Assembly: GCF_002954225.1 (NCBI RefSeq)
Contig: NZ_PPTH01000015.1
Span: 124,001 to 188,000, forward strand
Length of the DNA: 64,000 nucleotides
Direction of reading: 5' to 3'
Source of the DNA: Arthrobacter ruber
Lineage (GTDB): Bacteria > Actinomycetota > Actinomycetes > Actinomycetales > Micrococcaceae
Positions 52,761 to 61,618 of the stretch are shown piece by piece. Each line of letters opens with the position of its first letter. Position 1 is the first letter of the stretch. The notes below the pieces were generated by a model. It had not been told where the DNA came from. It did no database searches and saw only the letters and a list, made by a program, of their open reading frames with translations. A program made the translations under genes and the position numbers.

Positions 52761-53345
52761 GTGTCCACTGACACCTGGCTCGTAGCCGGGCTCGGGAATC
52801 CCGGGCCCGGCTACGCCGGCAACCGCCACAACGTGGGCCAGATGGTCCTGGATCTGCTGGCCGGCCGGATGGGCGGCCGTTTCACCTCCTCCAAGGCTCA
52901 GGCCGTCACGCTCGAGGGTCGCCTGGGCATCGGAGGCCCCCGTCTGGTCCTGGTCAAACCGCTGACCTATATGAACCTCACCGGTGGCCCGGTTTCCGCG
53001 CTCGCACGCTTCCATGACGTCGCACCGAATCATGTGATCGCGGTGCACGACGAGATCGACATCCCCTTCAACACCCTCAAGCTCAAACTCGGCGGGGGAG
53101 AGGGCGGACACAACGGGCTCCGGGACATCAGCCGGGCCCTGGGCACGAAGGACTACCACCGGGTCCGCGTCGGGGTCGGGCGTCCGCCCGGACGTCAGGA
53201 CCCCGCGGACTTCGTCCTCAAGGACTTCTCGACGGTCGAGAAGAAAGACCTGCCCTTCCTGATCGACGACGCCGCCGACGCCATCGAACTCCTCATCCGC
53301 GACAGCCTCCTGACCGCACAACAGAAGTTCCACGCCCCCGCGTGA
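52761..53345 (+). CDS. pth: Peptidyl-tRNA hydrolase
   Basis: A 194-aa enzyme that releases peptides from drop-off peptidyl-tRNA. Motifs: GLGNPGPGYAGNRHNVG (with the catalytic His), KPLTYMNLTGGPV, HDEIDIPFNTLKLKLGGGEGGHNGLRDI and YHRVRVGVGRPP. GTG start with AGGA upstream. It forms an operon with rplY. A decayed copy of its last 47 codons lies at 31598. Confidence 0.96.
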   Translation: MSTDTWLVAGLGNPGPGYAGNRHNVGQMVLDLLAGRMGGRFTSSKAQAVTLEGRLGIGGPRLVLVKPLTYMNLTGGPVSALARFHDVAPNHVIAVHDEIDIPFNTLKLKLGGGEGGHNGLRDISRALGTKDYHRVRVGVGRPPGRQDPADFVLKDFSTVEKKDLPFLIDDAADAIELLIRDSLLTAQQKFHAPA

Positions 53346-53465
53346 GACGCGCGGCAGAACCTTCACCACATGGTGCGAGCGCCTCTGTCGGCTCCATGTA
53401 GCCCACTTCCCTTGTGTGGTGAACAGCGGGAAAGTACGAGAGCGCGAAGGCTGTCTGTCGAAGGA

Positions 53466-53506
53466 AGTAGCCCGAGAGGCGAAAGCAGGTACTCATCGAG
53501 TAGTAT
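53466..53506 (+). promoter_or_regulatory. GTA-type repeat cluster upstream of the second luxR pair
   Basis: AAGTAG (53465-53470) is followed by TACTC-ATC-GAGTA (53490-53502), a perfect inverted repeat, and TAGTAT (53501-53506). The half-site words match the proposed LuxR box, but the N5 spacer and 24-nt distance to a TANNNT do not hold. It is either a variant site or a differently arranged promoter for luxR3-luxR4. The rest of 53346-53619 shows nothing. Confidence 0.35.
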
Positions 53507-53619
53507 TCGGCCTTATTACCGTACTGATCGACGACTCGTCGAGAAGGCCGAAATGCTTGATCCCGCCAGCACGCTGCACAGGGACAGGTTCTGGCTCAGC
53601 AGAGGGACAAGGGGGGTCC

Positions 53620-56136
53620 GTGAGCGACGACTACGCGGGCACCTGGCCGCTGCTCCAGCGCTCCGAGGAGGTCGCGGCCGTCCTGACGGGCCTCGCGACG
53701 CCTGGCAGGGCCGGTACGCTGATCGTCGGCTCACCCGGTGTGGGCAAGACGGCGATCGCTCGCGCGGCGGCAGCGCAGCTCGAGGACAGCTCCCACGTGG
53801 TCCTCATCCGTGGATCGGCCGCCATGACCGCCACGCCATACGGCGCCCTCACTGTTCTCCTGATGGACGCCGATCCCGCCGGCAGCCTCGAGTCCCTTCC
53901 GATGCTGCAGTCCCTGCAGACCGCATTGCTATTACGTGCCCGCAACCGCCCTGTGATCCTCGTGGTGGACAATGTGCAGCACCTCGACGAACCGTCTGCC
54001 CGGGTGCTGTCCTACCTCGCCGAAGTGGGGGCGGCACGCCTGCTCGTGGCCTGCGACGGACCTAGCGCGGCTGGTGCGCGCTTCTTCGACCTCTGGCGCA
54101 GAGGCCGGCTGGTCCGCGTGGACGTGGCACCGCTGAGCTTCGGGGGGACGCGTGCGCTCCTCGAGCAGTTGCTGGAGGGCCCGCTCACTGCCACGGTCGC
54201 CGTCGAGCTATGGCGCGCGAGCCACGGCAACGCTCGCTACCTCCAGGCTGCCGTGCGCGCCAGCGTAGCCTCGGGCATCCTCACCCGCGCGCCCGAGGCA
54301 TGGATATGGCATGCCACGGAGGATGGTTCGCATCTGCAGGCGAGGGGTGACACTTCCGCTGCACTCGGCGCGTTGCCGGCTTTGTCCGAGGGCGCCGAAG
54401 CAACACTGCACGTCGTCGCCGTCGCCGGTCCCGTGCCACTGGACGCGCTCCTGCCCCTCTGGGGTGCGGCAGTGGTGGACGAGCTCGAGCAGGCGGGGAT
54501 CTGCGCGCTCGACCCCTACCCGCCGCATGCCGTCGGGGTGGTGAACACCGTACTCGGCGACCGCGTACGTTCCGCACTTGCCGCCAACCCGCTGCCGGTC
54601 TTCCTCGAGCAGCTCAACGCGCTCGACGTCGGGGGCCTCCTCCCGGCGCCGTCGCGCATGAGTCTGCTGCGCTGGATCCTCGACGCAGGGGTACCGGTAC
54701 CGGGAACCTACCTCCGCGCCGCGGCATGCACCGCCAACGATGCCGGCGATCCGGTCCTTGCCCTCCGAGCCGCCGCGCACCTGACCGACGTGGACGCCGC
54801 AACCCTTGAACGGGTTCGCGTATGCCTGAGAGAGCGGCGCTTCAGCGAAGGACGCGCCGTGCTGAAGCACGCCCTGGAGGGTGGGCCGTCGACGGACCCT
54901 TCAGATGCAGCCACCGAGGCCCGCTCGCTCGCTATCGAGGCGGCGGTGCACGAGGGACGCCACGGCGACGTCCTGGCACTCGCGAAGGCGACGGACGAGG
55001 AGCCGTTGCTCGACGAGGGCCGCGACGACCCGCTGGCTGTCGAACGGGCCGCGCGGATCGTCCTGGCCAGGAGCCTCACGGGGACAGGCCCAGGGGCCAA
55101 GAGGTCGCTCGCTCGGCTCCGCGGGACCGAGCTGCCGGTGCCCACGGGTACCGCGACGCGCATGCTGCAGGAGAACGGCTTCGCGGCACTCGTCCACGAG
55201 GGGTACCTCGAGGACGCGCTGCTCCTCACGGGTGCTTCCGCGCTGGTCGCCGGTCGATGGCAGGATCCCGCGGTCCCCGACGCCCTCACAGGGGCGGCGC
55301 TTGCTGCGTTCGGACAGGCAGAGGCCGCGGTCGCGGTCATCGTGCCTGCCGTCGAGCAGTTGCGCGTCGACAACCGGAGCAGTCTGCTGCCCCTCGCCGA
55401 GGCTGCCAGGACCTACGCCGCTGCCCTGCTGCGCCGGGAGGATGCGTCCACCGACGCGGGCGTCACAGCCCCGGCAGGGTCCCCGGACACTGCCACGGCG
55501 GAGGGCTTGCCGTGGGCTTACCGCTCGGCCATCTGCCTGCTCTCCACTCTGTCAGATTCTTTGCTCGCCGACAGCGAGGTTGCTGCCCGCCGCTTCGCGG
55601 TCCTCGCCAACGGGCAGCGGGCGGCCGGCAACCACGGGGTGGAACTGAGCCTGCGAATGCACGCTGTCCGCCTCGGCCAGCAGTCCCAGGCCCCGCTGCT
55701 GCTGGACCTCGCCCGTCGCATGGACACGCCGCTCGCCGAGGCGTGTGAGCTACTGGCACAGGGGGTCGCGGCACGGGATCCACGCATACTGCTGCAGACC
55801 GCGGAGGTGGCGTTCGAGATCGGGCATCTGGACCTGGCGGGCTCTGCGGCCCTGATGTCCATGCGCCTCCACGAAACCGATGACGAGCCCCTGCATTTCA
55901 TCCGGGCTGAGCAGATCTTCCGGCGAACTCATGTGCCCAGGAAGAATGCGAGCGCCCGCCGTATCCTGACCGACCGGGAGCGTGCCTTCGCCCGCATGGC
56001 GGCGCACGGCGCCTCGAACAAGGAGGTGGCTGCCATCCACCACCTCTCCGTGCGCACGGTGGAGGGCCACATCCTGAAGGCCATGGCAAAGCTCGGCATC
56101 TCCAGCCGTAAGCAGCTCGCAACGGTGTTCACCTGA
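53620..56136 (+). CDS. Large ATPase-type LuxR family transcriptional regulator (luxR3)
   Basis: An 838-aa paralogue of luxR1/2. GTG 53620 has GGGGGG upstream and puts Walker A GSPGVGKT at 37-44, as in luxR2 and luxR4; the longer frame has an unrelated basic N terminus. Walker B is VILVVDNVQHLDEPSA. The C-terminal helix-turn-helix LTDRERAFARMAAHGASNKEVAAIHHLSVRTVEGHILKAMAKLGIS is the most divergent of the four: the usual HLYRIY is HILKAM. Its stop overlaps the start of luxR4 (TGATG). This divergence may mean altered DNA binding or a partner role. Confidence 0.87.
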   Translation: MSDDYAGTWPLLQRSEEVAAVLTGLATPGRAGTLIVGSPGVGKTAIARAAAAQLEDSSHVVLIRGSAAMTATPYGALTVLLMDADPAGSLESLPMLQSLQTALLLRARNRPVILVVDNVQHLDEPSARVLSYLAEVGAARLLVACDGPSAAGARFFDLWRRGRLVRVDVAPLSFGGTRALLEQLLEGPLTATVAVELWRASHGNARYLQAAVRASVASGILTRAPEAWIWHATEDGSHLQARGDTSAALGALPALSEGAEATLHVVAVAGPVPLDALLPLWGAAVVDELEQAGICALDPYPPHAVGVVNTVLGDRVRSALAANPLPVFLEQLNALDVGGLLPAPSRMSLLRWILDAGVPVPGTYLRAAACTANDAGDPVLALRAAAHLTDVDAATLERVRVCLRERRFSEGRAVLKHALEGGPSTDPSDAATEARSLAIEAAVHEGRHGDVLALAKATDEEPLLDEGRDDPLAVERAARIVLARSLTGTGPGAKRSLARLRGTELPVPTGTATRMLQENGFAALVHEGYLEDALLLTGASALVAGRWQDPAVPDALTGAALAAFGQAEAAVAVIVPAVEQLRVDNRSSLLPLAEAARTYAAALLRREDASTDAGVTAPAGSPDTATAEGLPWAYRSAICLLSTLSDSLLADSEVAARRFAVLANGQRAAGNHGVELSLRMHAVRLGQQSQAPLLLDLARRMDTPLAEACELLAQGVAARDPRILLQTAEVAFEIGHLDLAGSAALMSMRLHETDDEPLHFIRAEQIFRRTHVPRKNASARRILTDRERAFARMAAHGASNKEVAAIHHLSVRTVEGHILKAMAKLGISSRKQLATVFT

Positions 56137-58775
56137 TGACCGGGGACACGATGGCCCGCGACCTGCTCGCGGGGCGGAAAAATCAGCTCGCGCGCGTGGC
56201 CGGAGCGCTCGGTGATCCCTCGATCTCCGGCATCCTGCTCCTGGGCGAGGCCGGGATCGGCAAGACCACCCTCGCGGCCGCTGCCGTCGCGGGCATCGTT
56301 CCGGGAGCCCAGGTGTTGCACATCCGCGGCAGCACCGCGCTTCGCGGCGTACCTTACGGGGCCCTGTCATCGTGGCTCACCGGTCTGCCGGCCGAGGACA
56401 TGGAGGAGTTCGTCATCGTCCTACGGCGCGTGGTGCAGGCGCTCGATAGGATCTCGCGGCCCGGCAGCAGCCTGCCGCTGCTCGTGATCGACGACGCCCA
56501 CGACCTCGATGTGAACTCCATGACGTTGATCGCGCAGCTGCTCGGCATGCGTAGGGCGCGGGCGCTGTTCCTCGCCCGGCAGACACCCGGACTGCCCCAG
56601 GGCCTGCACGAACTGGTCGCCGACGGCATCGTGGTGAGCGTGCCCGTCGAGCCGCTGACCCTCGTCGATATCGAGGAGTTGTGCATCGCGCTCCTCGACG
56701 GACCCGTGGCAGCAGCCCTCGTGCACGCCGTGAAGCACCTGACGCTCGGCAACCCTCTCCTCGTGCGTCTCTTCGTGAGGGACGGACTGACCCGGGAGTT
56801 CATCACCAAGGACGCCGGCGTGTGGCAGATCACCCGGCACCTGCCGCCCTTGAGCAAACAACTCTCCGACCTCGTGCACGCCGACCTCCAGGTGCTGGAC
56901 GATGACCAGCGCGAGGCGATGGAGCTCCTGGCCGTTGCCGGGCCTGTTCCCGGAGACGAAGCACGGGAGCTCATCGACTACGGCGTGCTGCAGCGCCTGC
57001 TGGGCGGCTCCTGGGCCAAGGTGCAGGAAGACGGCACACTGGTACCCGGGCACCCGATGCACGGTGAGGCGCTGCGCACCACCATCCCCACCGCGCGCCG
57101 GGTCCTGCTGCAGCGCAGCGCCCTCCACGCCGCTACAGCCCCACCTCGCGACGTCGGGGAGGTCCTCCGCCGGGCGTCGCTGGCCCTCGACGCAGGGGAG
57201 GCGATCGATGACGAGATCCTCCTGGCCGCCGCCACCAGCGCCAACCGATCCGGTAACAGCACCCTCGCCGTACGAGCGCTCCGCGCCATGCGCTCGCCGG
57301 AACTCGACGGGCGCCGCCTCGTCGAACTGGCATGGGCGCATGCCGACGACGGCCTGCTCGACGAGGCGCTCGACCTCGTCGACGAGGCCTTTGAAGCTTC
57401 CGCATCGCCGGCCGTCCTGCAGGAGGGCACTCTCCTCGCGCTGAGGGTGAGGACGCGCCGGGGCGAGCCCGCCGCCGTCCTCCACGGGGACGCCGACCGC
57501 TGGGAGCGCCTGCTCCGGCAGGCCGGGGCGGCACCGTCGGACCTTCTGGGCGTCACGGTCGGTCGCGGCCTGATCGCGCTGGCCACCGACGGCGCTGACT
57601 TCGACGCCGTGGCGGTCCAGCGGGCTGCTGACGAAGCCGATGCTCCCGTCCGGATCGCGGCGCTGCTGGCGCTCGCGGCGTCCTCGATCGAGACTGGCCG
57701 GCCCGTCGAGGGCGCCCGCCTCGTCCGGCAGGCGCAGGCACTCACGGACACGCACCCCGACGCACTCGCGCGGCAGGGCCAAGCGGTGTGTCTCGAACTC
57801 CTGGCCCTGGTCACAGGGGGGGAGTGGGAGCAAGCACGAGCTGTCGTCACGGTGCACCACCGGCGGGAGATGCGCCGTACCTCGTACCTCGCCGGATGGC
57901 TCGACCTGATCGACGGCGTGCAGGCGCTGCGGGAGGGTCGCTTCCCGATGGCGAGATCCCGACTCCATGCGGCCGTGCAGATCCTGCACGGCACCGAACA
58001 CCTCCACCTGCTGCCATGGATCGAGGGGCTGGCCGCCTACGCGGCGCTTCTCGACGGTGACCGGCAGCAAGCGGCCCTGCTGGTGGAACAGGGCGCCGCG
58101 GCATCAGGAGGATCACGGCTTGCGCGGCGGCTGGGCCAGGTGTATTCGGAATCCGTGAAGTCGGTCCTCGACACCGACCGCCAGAGCATCACCGGACTCG
58201 TGAGCCTGGCGGACGAGGCCGAGAGCGCCGGGCTGCTGCTCGTTGCCGCAACGGCACTCGACCAGGCCCTCGTGTTGGGCGACCGCTCCGTCCTCGGCCG
58301 TCTCGCAGATCTCACAGGATCCTTCGACGGCCGTGAGCACACGCTGCTGCACGCGTTCGCCCGGGCCGCTGCGGATGCTGATGCCGAACAGCTGGTCGAG
58401 GCCGGTGACGAGGCTCTGACCGCCGGCTACCGGCCACTTGCGGCCGCATGCTTCGTGCACGCGCGGGAGGTGTACGAGAAGCAAAGGGATTCTGCCGCCG
58501 TGCGCCGCGCCCAGAAGAAACTGGCCACAGCGAGTGCGGGGGTCGAGGGGCCTGCCACCACGCGTGCCGTCCGTCTCCCCTCGGCTGTCCAGCTGACACC
58601 GCGGGAAGCCACCATCGTGACCCTCGTGCTGCAGGGGCAGACCAACAAGCAGATCGCCGAGCGCGCCGGGACATCGGTCCGCACCGTGGAAGGCCACCTG
58701 TACCGCATCTTCATGAAGTTCGGCATCAGCAGGCGCGAGGACCTCCACCTGTTCGCCGAGGGCTCCTCCACCTGA
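56136..58775 (+). CDS. Large ATPase-type LuxR family transcriptional regulator (luxR4)
   Basis: An 879-aa paralogue. Walker A GEAGIGKT is at 37-44 and Walker B is LLVIDDAHDLDVNS. Long TPR-like helices follow. The C-terminal helix-turn-helix is LTPREATIVTLVLQGQTNKQIAERAGTSVRTVEGHLYRIFMKFGIS. It is coupled to luxR3 by a one-base TGATG overlap. The gtrA gene downstream carries the conserved box, so one target may lie next door. Confidence 0.87.
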   Translation: MTGDTMARDLLAGRKNQLARVAGALGDPSISGILLLGEAGIGKTTLAAAAVAGIVPGAQVLHIRGSTALRGVPYGALSSWLTGLPAEDMEEFVIVLRRVVQALDRISRPGSSLPLLVIDDAHDLDVNSMTLIAQLLGMRRARALFLARQTPGLPQGLHELVADGIVVSVPVEPLTLVDIEELCIALLDGPVAAALVHAVKHLTLGNPLLVRLFVRDGLTREFITKDAGVWQITRHLPPLSKQLSDLVHADLQVLDDDQREAMELLAVAGPVPGDEARELIDYGVLQRLLGGSWAKVQEDGTLVPGHPMHGEALRTTIPTARRVLLQRSALHAATAPPRDVGEVLRRASLALDAGEAIDDEILLAAATSANRSGNSTLAVRALRAMRSPELDGRRLVELAWAHADDGLLDEALDLVDEAFEASASPAVLQEGTLLALRVRTRRGEPAAVLHGDADRWERLLRQAGAAPSDLLGVTVGRGLIALATDGADFDAVAVQRAADEADAPVRIAALLALAASSIETGRPVEGARLVRQAQALTDTHPDALARQGQAVCLELLALVTGGEWEQARAVVTVHHRREMRRTSYLAGWLDLIDGVQALREGRFPMARSRLHAAVQILHGTEHLHLLPWIEGLAAYAALLDGDRQQAALLVEQGAAASGGSRLARRLGQVYSESVKSVLDTDRQSITGLVSLADEAESAGLLLVAATALDQALVLGDRSVLGRLADLTGSFDGREHTLLHAFARAAADADAEQLVEAGDEALTAGYRPLAAACFVHAREVYEKQRDSAAVRRAQKKLATASAGVEGPATTRAVRLPSAVQLTPREATIVTLVLQGQTNKQIAERAGTSVRTVEGHLYRIFMKFGISRREDLHLFAEGSST

Positions 58776-58804
58776 CACGACCCGGTAGTCCTCCGGATCG
58801 TGTC
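58774..58804 (+). terminator. Hairpin terminator overlapping the luxR4 stop
   Basis: GACACGA-C-CCGG (58774-58785), loop TAGTCCT, CCGG-A-TCGTGTC (58793-58804): an 11-bp stem with one internal mismatch. No T-tract follows. It separates luxR3-luxR4 from the gtrA promoter. Confidence 0.6.
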
Positions 58805-58902
58805 CCTGCCCCCCAGGCGCGCCCGCACGCGCCGACGTCACGGGAGCCGGGTACCAGCCGACCATCCCTGAGTAGAACCGCACGGACAGGCGATCCATGT
58901 GC

Positions 58903-58945
58903 AGTAGCCGCTACCCGTTCCTCCTCGTGCAGCCGATCCTAGGCT
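58903..58945 (+). promoter_or_regulatory. LuxR-type operator/promoter of gtrA-like gene (candidate)
   Basis: AGTA-GCCGC-TACC (58903-58915, containing the perfect GTAG-CCG-CTAC) is followed after exactly 24 nt by TAGGCT (58940-58945), in the same CCTAGGCTC context as at 8206-8214. Predicted start about 58952, 36 nt before the ATG. Confidence 0.6.
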
Positions 58946-58987
58946 CCCGGCAGGAGCTTGTTTGCCGCACACAACTCAGGGGGTCTC

Positions 58988-59626
58988 ATGTTCAACGCCG
59001 CACTCCGTCCGATCGCACTGGTCGTCCGCCTCGTGCGGCGGACCGGCGGGTCACGGCTGGGACGGCCGGCCCTGTTCGCCATGGTGGGCGGCATCGGCAC
59101 GGTCCTGAACCTGCTCATCATGGGCATACTCCTGGCCCTCGGCGTCCACTACGTAGCCGCGTCCCTGGTCGCAGCCGAGCTGACCATTCTCTCGAACTTC
59201 TTCATGCAGGAGAAGCTGGTGTTCGCCGAGGAGAGGCACACGGCCAGGACGCTGCGGCACCGGTTCGTCGCGTCGGTCGGATTCAACAATATCGAGGCCC
59301 TGCTGCGGATGCCCCTGCTCATGCTGCTCGTGGAGGTCCTGGCTTTCAACAGCCTGGTGGCCCAGGCGGGAGCGCTCGCCTGCGCCTTCGTGGTCCGCTA
59401 CCTGTTCCACGCCAAGGTGGTCTACCGGCACCGGCCCGCCGACCCGCAAGCCCCCGAACCCGTGGCCGCGGCGGCAGCTGCCGCCATCGTCCTCGCCGAC
59501 CTGCGTGCACCGGAGGAACCCGCCGTCGGCAATGCCTCCTCGCCGCACCCGACCGGGTCGGGTCATCCTGCTGTCCCGCGACCCGTGCCGCTGCTGGAAC
59601 GCGTGGTCAGGACCGCGAAGACATGA
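58988..59626 (+). CDS. GtrA family membrane protein
   Basis: A 212-aa protein with four membrane helices (LFAMVGGIGTVLNLLIMGILLAL, YVAASLVAAELTILSNFF, ALLRMPLLMLLVEVLAF, LVAQAGALACAFVVRYLF), the GtrA pattern, and a hydrophilic C-terminal tail. GtrA-like proteins are thought to move polyprenyl-phosphate sugars across the membrane. That fits supply of donor for the GT39-like enzymes. ATG 58988 has AGGGGG upstream. Confidence 0.85.
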   Translation: MFNAALRPIALVVRLVRRTGGSRLGRPALFAMVGGIGTVLNLLIMGILLALGVHYVAASLVAAELTILSNFFMQEKLVFAEERHTARTLRHRFVASVGFNNIEALLRMPLLMLLVEVLAFNSLVAQAGALACAFVVRYLFHAKVVYRHRPADPQAPEPVAAAAAAAIVLADLRAPEEPAVGNASSPHPTGSGHPAVPRPVPLLERVVRTAKT

Positions 59627-59748
59627 CGGATCAACGGCGGGTACTTAGGACGGGCTGGGATGCCGTGAATCGCCCGCGGTGGCAGGATTAGATCAGAGAA
59701 TCCTTGCGTAATTTTCGCGAGGCCTGCTGACCCATCCGAGGAGTACCC

Positions 59749-61065
59749 GTGCCCGTCGTCGAAACGCCCGTCACGCTCACCCCGTCCGACGCCGGGCTCA
59801 CCGACGCCGAGGTGCACCGCATCCGCAACGACTTCCCGATCCTCGGCACCGAGATCAACGGCAAGCCGCTGATCTACCTCGACTCCGGCGCCACCTCCCA
59901 GAACCCCGTGAGCGTGATGGAGGCGGAGCAGGAGTTCTACGAGCAGCGCAACGCCGCCGTGCACCGCGGTGCGCACACGCTCGCCGTCGAGGCCACCGAC
60001 GCCTACGAGGACGCACGCACCGCCGTCGCCCGCTTCATCGGCGCCCGCACCAGCGAGCTCGTCTGGACCTCCAACGCCACCGAGGGCATCAACCTCGTGG
60101 CCTACGCGATGTCCAACGCGGCCGCCGGCCGCGGGGGAGAGGCGGCGCGCCGCTTCGCCGTCGGACCCGGCGAGAACATCGTGGTCACCGAGATGGAACA
60201 CCACGCGAACCTCATCCCCTGGCAGGAACTCGCCGCCCGCACCGGCGCCGAGCTGCGCTTCCTGCCCGTGGACGACGACGGTGCCCTGCGGCTCGAGGAC
60301 GCGGCAGGCGTGATCACGCCGGCCACCCGGCTCGTGGCGTTCTCGCATGCCTCCAACGTGCTCGGCACCATCAACCCGGTGGACGAGCTCGTGCGGCTCG
60401 CGCGGTCCGTCGGCGCGCTCACCCTGCTCGACGCATGCCAGTCCGTACCGCACATCCCGGTGGACGTGAAGGCCCTCGACGTCGACTTCCTGGTGTTCTC
60501 CGGCCACAAGATGCTCGGCCCCACCGGGATCGGCGCCCTGTACGGGAGGGCGGAGCTGCTGAACGCCATGCCGCCCTTCCTCACCGGGGGCTCCATGATC
60601 ACCACCGTGACCATGGAGCGCGCCGAGTACCTGCCGTCCCCGAACCGCTTCGAGGCGGGGACGCAGCGCATCTCCCAGGCCGTGGCCCTCGGCGCCGCGG
60701 CGAACTACCTCTCCGAGACGGGCATGGGACGCATCGAGGCGTGGGAGACGGCTCTCGGGGCACGACTCGTCGAGGGCCTGGAAGCGATCGACGGCATCCG
60801 CGTCCTCGGGCCGCGCGCGGGCATGCCACGGATCGGCCTCGCCGCGTTCGACGTCGACGGCGTGCACGCCCATGACGTGGGGCAGTTCCTCGACGACCGC
60901 GGCATCGCCGTGCGTGTGGGCCACCACTGCGCGCAGCCGCTCCATCGGCGCCTGGGCCTGACCGCCACCACGCGCGCCAGCACCTACCTGTACACCACCA
61001 CGGACGAGGTGGACGCGTTCCTCGACGCGGCCGCCCAGGTCCGCCCTTTCTTCGGAGCGAAGTAG
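59749..61065 (+). CDS. sufS: SufS-type cysteine desulfurase
   Basis: A 438-aa PLP enzyme that mobilises sulfur from cysteine for Fe-S assembly. It has the group II layout: NDFPIL, YLDSGATSQNP, HRGAHTLAVEATDAYE, NATEGINLVAYA, the PLP-lysine in FSGHKMLGPTGIGALYG, and the catalytic Cys in RVGHHCAQPLH. GTG start with GAGGAG upstream. The stop abuts the sufU ATG directly. The rest of the Suf system is not in the window. Confidence 0.93.
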   Translation: MPVVETPVTLTPSDAGLTDAEVHRIRNDFPILGTEINGKPLIYLDSGATSQNPVSVMEAEQEFYEQRNAAVHRGAHTLAVEATDAYEDARTAVARFIGARTSELVWTSNATEGINLVAYAMSNAAAGRGGEAARRFAVGPGENIVVTEMEHHANLIPWQELAARTGAELRFLPVDDDGALRLEDAAGVITPATRLVAFSHASNVLGTINPVDELVRLARSVGALTLLDACQSVPHIPVDVKALDVDFLVFSGHKMLGPTGIGALYGRAELLNAMPPFLTGGSMITTVTMERAEYLPSPNRFEAGTQRISQAVALGAAANYLSETGMGRIEAWETALGARLVEGLEAIDGIRVLGPRAGMPRIGLAAFDVDGVHAHDVGQFLDDRGIAVRVGHHCAQPLHRRLGLTATTRASTYLYTTTDEVDAFLDAAAQVRPFFGAK

Positions 61066-61518
61066 ATGAGCACCGGCCTCGAACAGCTGTACCAGCAGAT
61101 CATCCTCGACCACGCGAAGGCCCGGCACGGCTCGCCCCTGCAGGAGTACCTTGGTGCGGGCAGGGCGGGTGAGTCCCACCAGCTCAACCCCGTCTGCGGT
61201 GACGAGATCACCCTGCGGGCGGGGGTGGCCGAGGGCAACGTCACGTCCGTGACCTGGGACGGTGCCGGCTGCGCCATCTCCATGGCGTCTGCGTCCGTGC
61301 TCACAGACCTGGTGCAGGGGCTGCCGCGGGACGAGGTCCTCTCGCTCATCGATGCGTTCCGCGAGGTCCTGCGGTCGCGTGGCCGGATCGAGGCGGACGA
61401 GGAGGTGCTCGGGGACGCAGCCGCGTTCTCCGGCGTCTCGCGGTTCCCGGCCCGGGTGAAGTGCGCCATGCTCGCGTGGGTGGCGCTCGAGGAGTCCCTG
61501 CTGGCGGCCAACGCCTAG
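61066..61518 (+). CDS. sufU: SufU-type zinc-dependent sulfurtransferase
   Basis: A 150-aa partner of SufS that accepts sulfur from it. Zinc ligands are conserved: Cys44 and Asp46 in NPVCGDE, Cys69 in GAGCAIS and Cys133 in VKCAMLAW. The SufU-specific insertion between GCAIS and VKC is present. It directly follows sufS without a gap. Confidence 0.94.
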   Translation: MSTGLEQLYQQIILDHAKARHGSPLQEYLGAGRAGESHQLNPVCGDEITLRAGVAEGNVTSVTWDGAGCAISMASASVLTDLVQGLPRDEVLSLIDAFREVLRSRGRIEADEEVLGDAAAFSGVSRFPARVKCAMLAWVALEESLLAANA

Positions 61519-61556
61519 CCCGCACAGCCTCGCGGGGCGGGCCCAGCATCCGGGTT

Positions 61557-61582
61557 CATACGTGCGTAATCACGCACGTATG
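61557..61582. promoter_or_regulatory. ArsR-family operator between -35 and -10 of the MFS gene
   Basis: A perfect inverted repeat with 11-bp arms CATACGTGCGT (61557-61567) and ACGCACGTATG (61572-61582), spacer AATC. It overlaps TATGCT (61579-61584), a -10 candidate, so a bound dimer would block the promoter. The cognate repressor is most likely the ArsR protein encoded at 62892, the last gene of the same transcript. Confidence 0.75.
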
Positions 61583-61618
61583 CTGGTGCGACCTGCTCCT
61601 GCACCCGACGGGCCCGTC

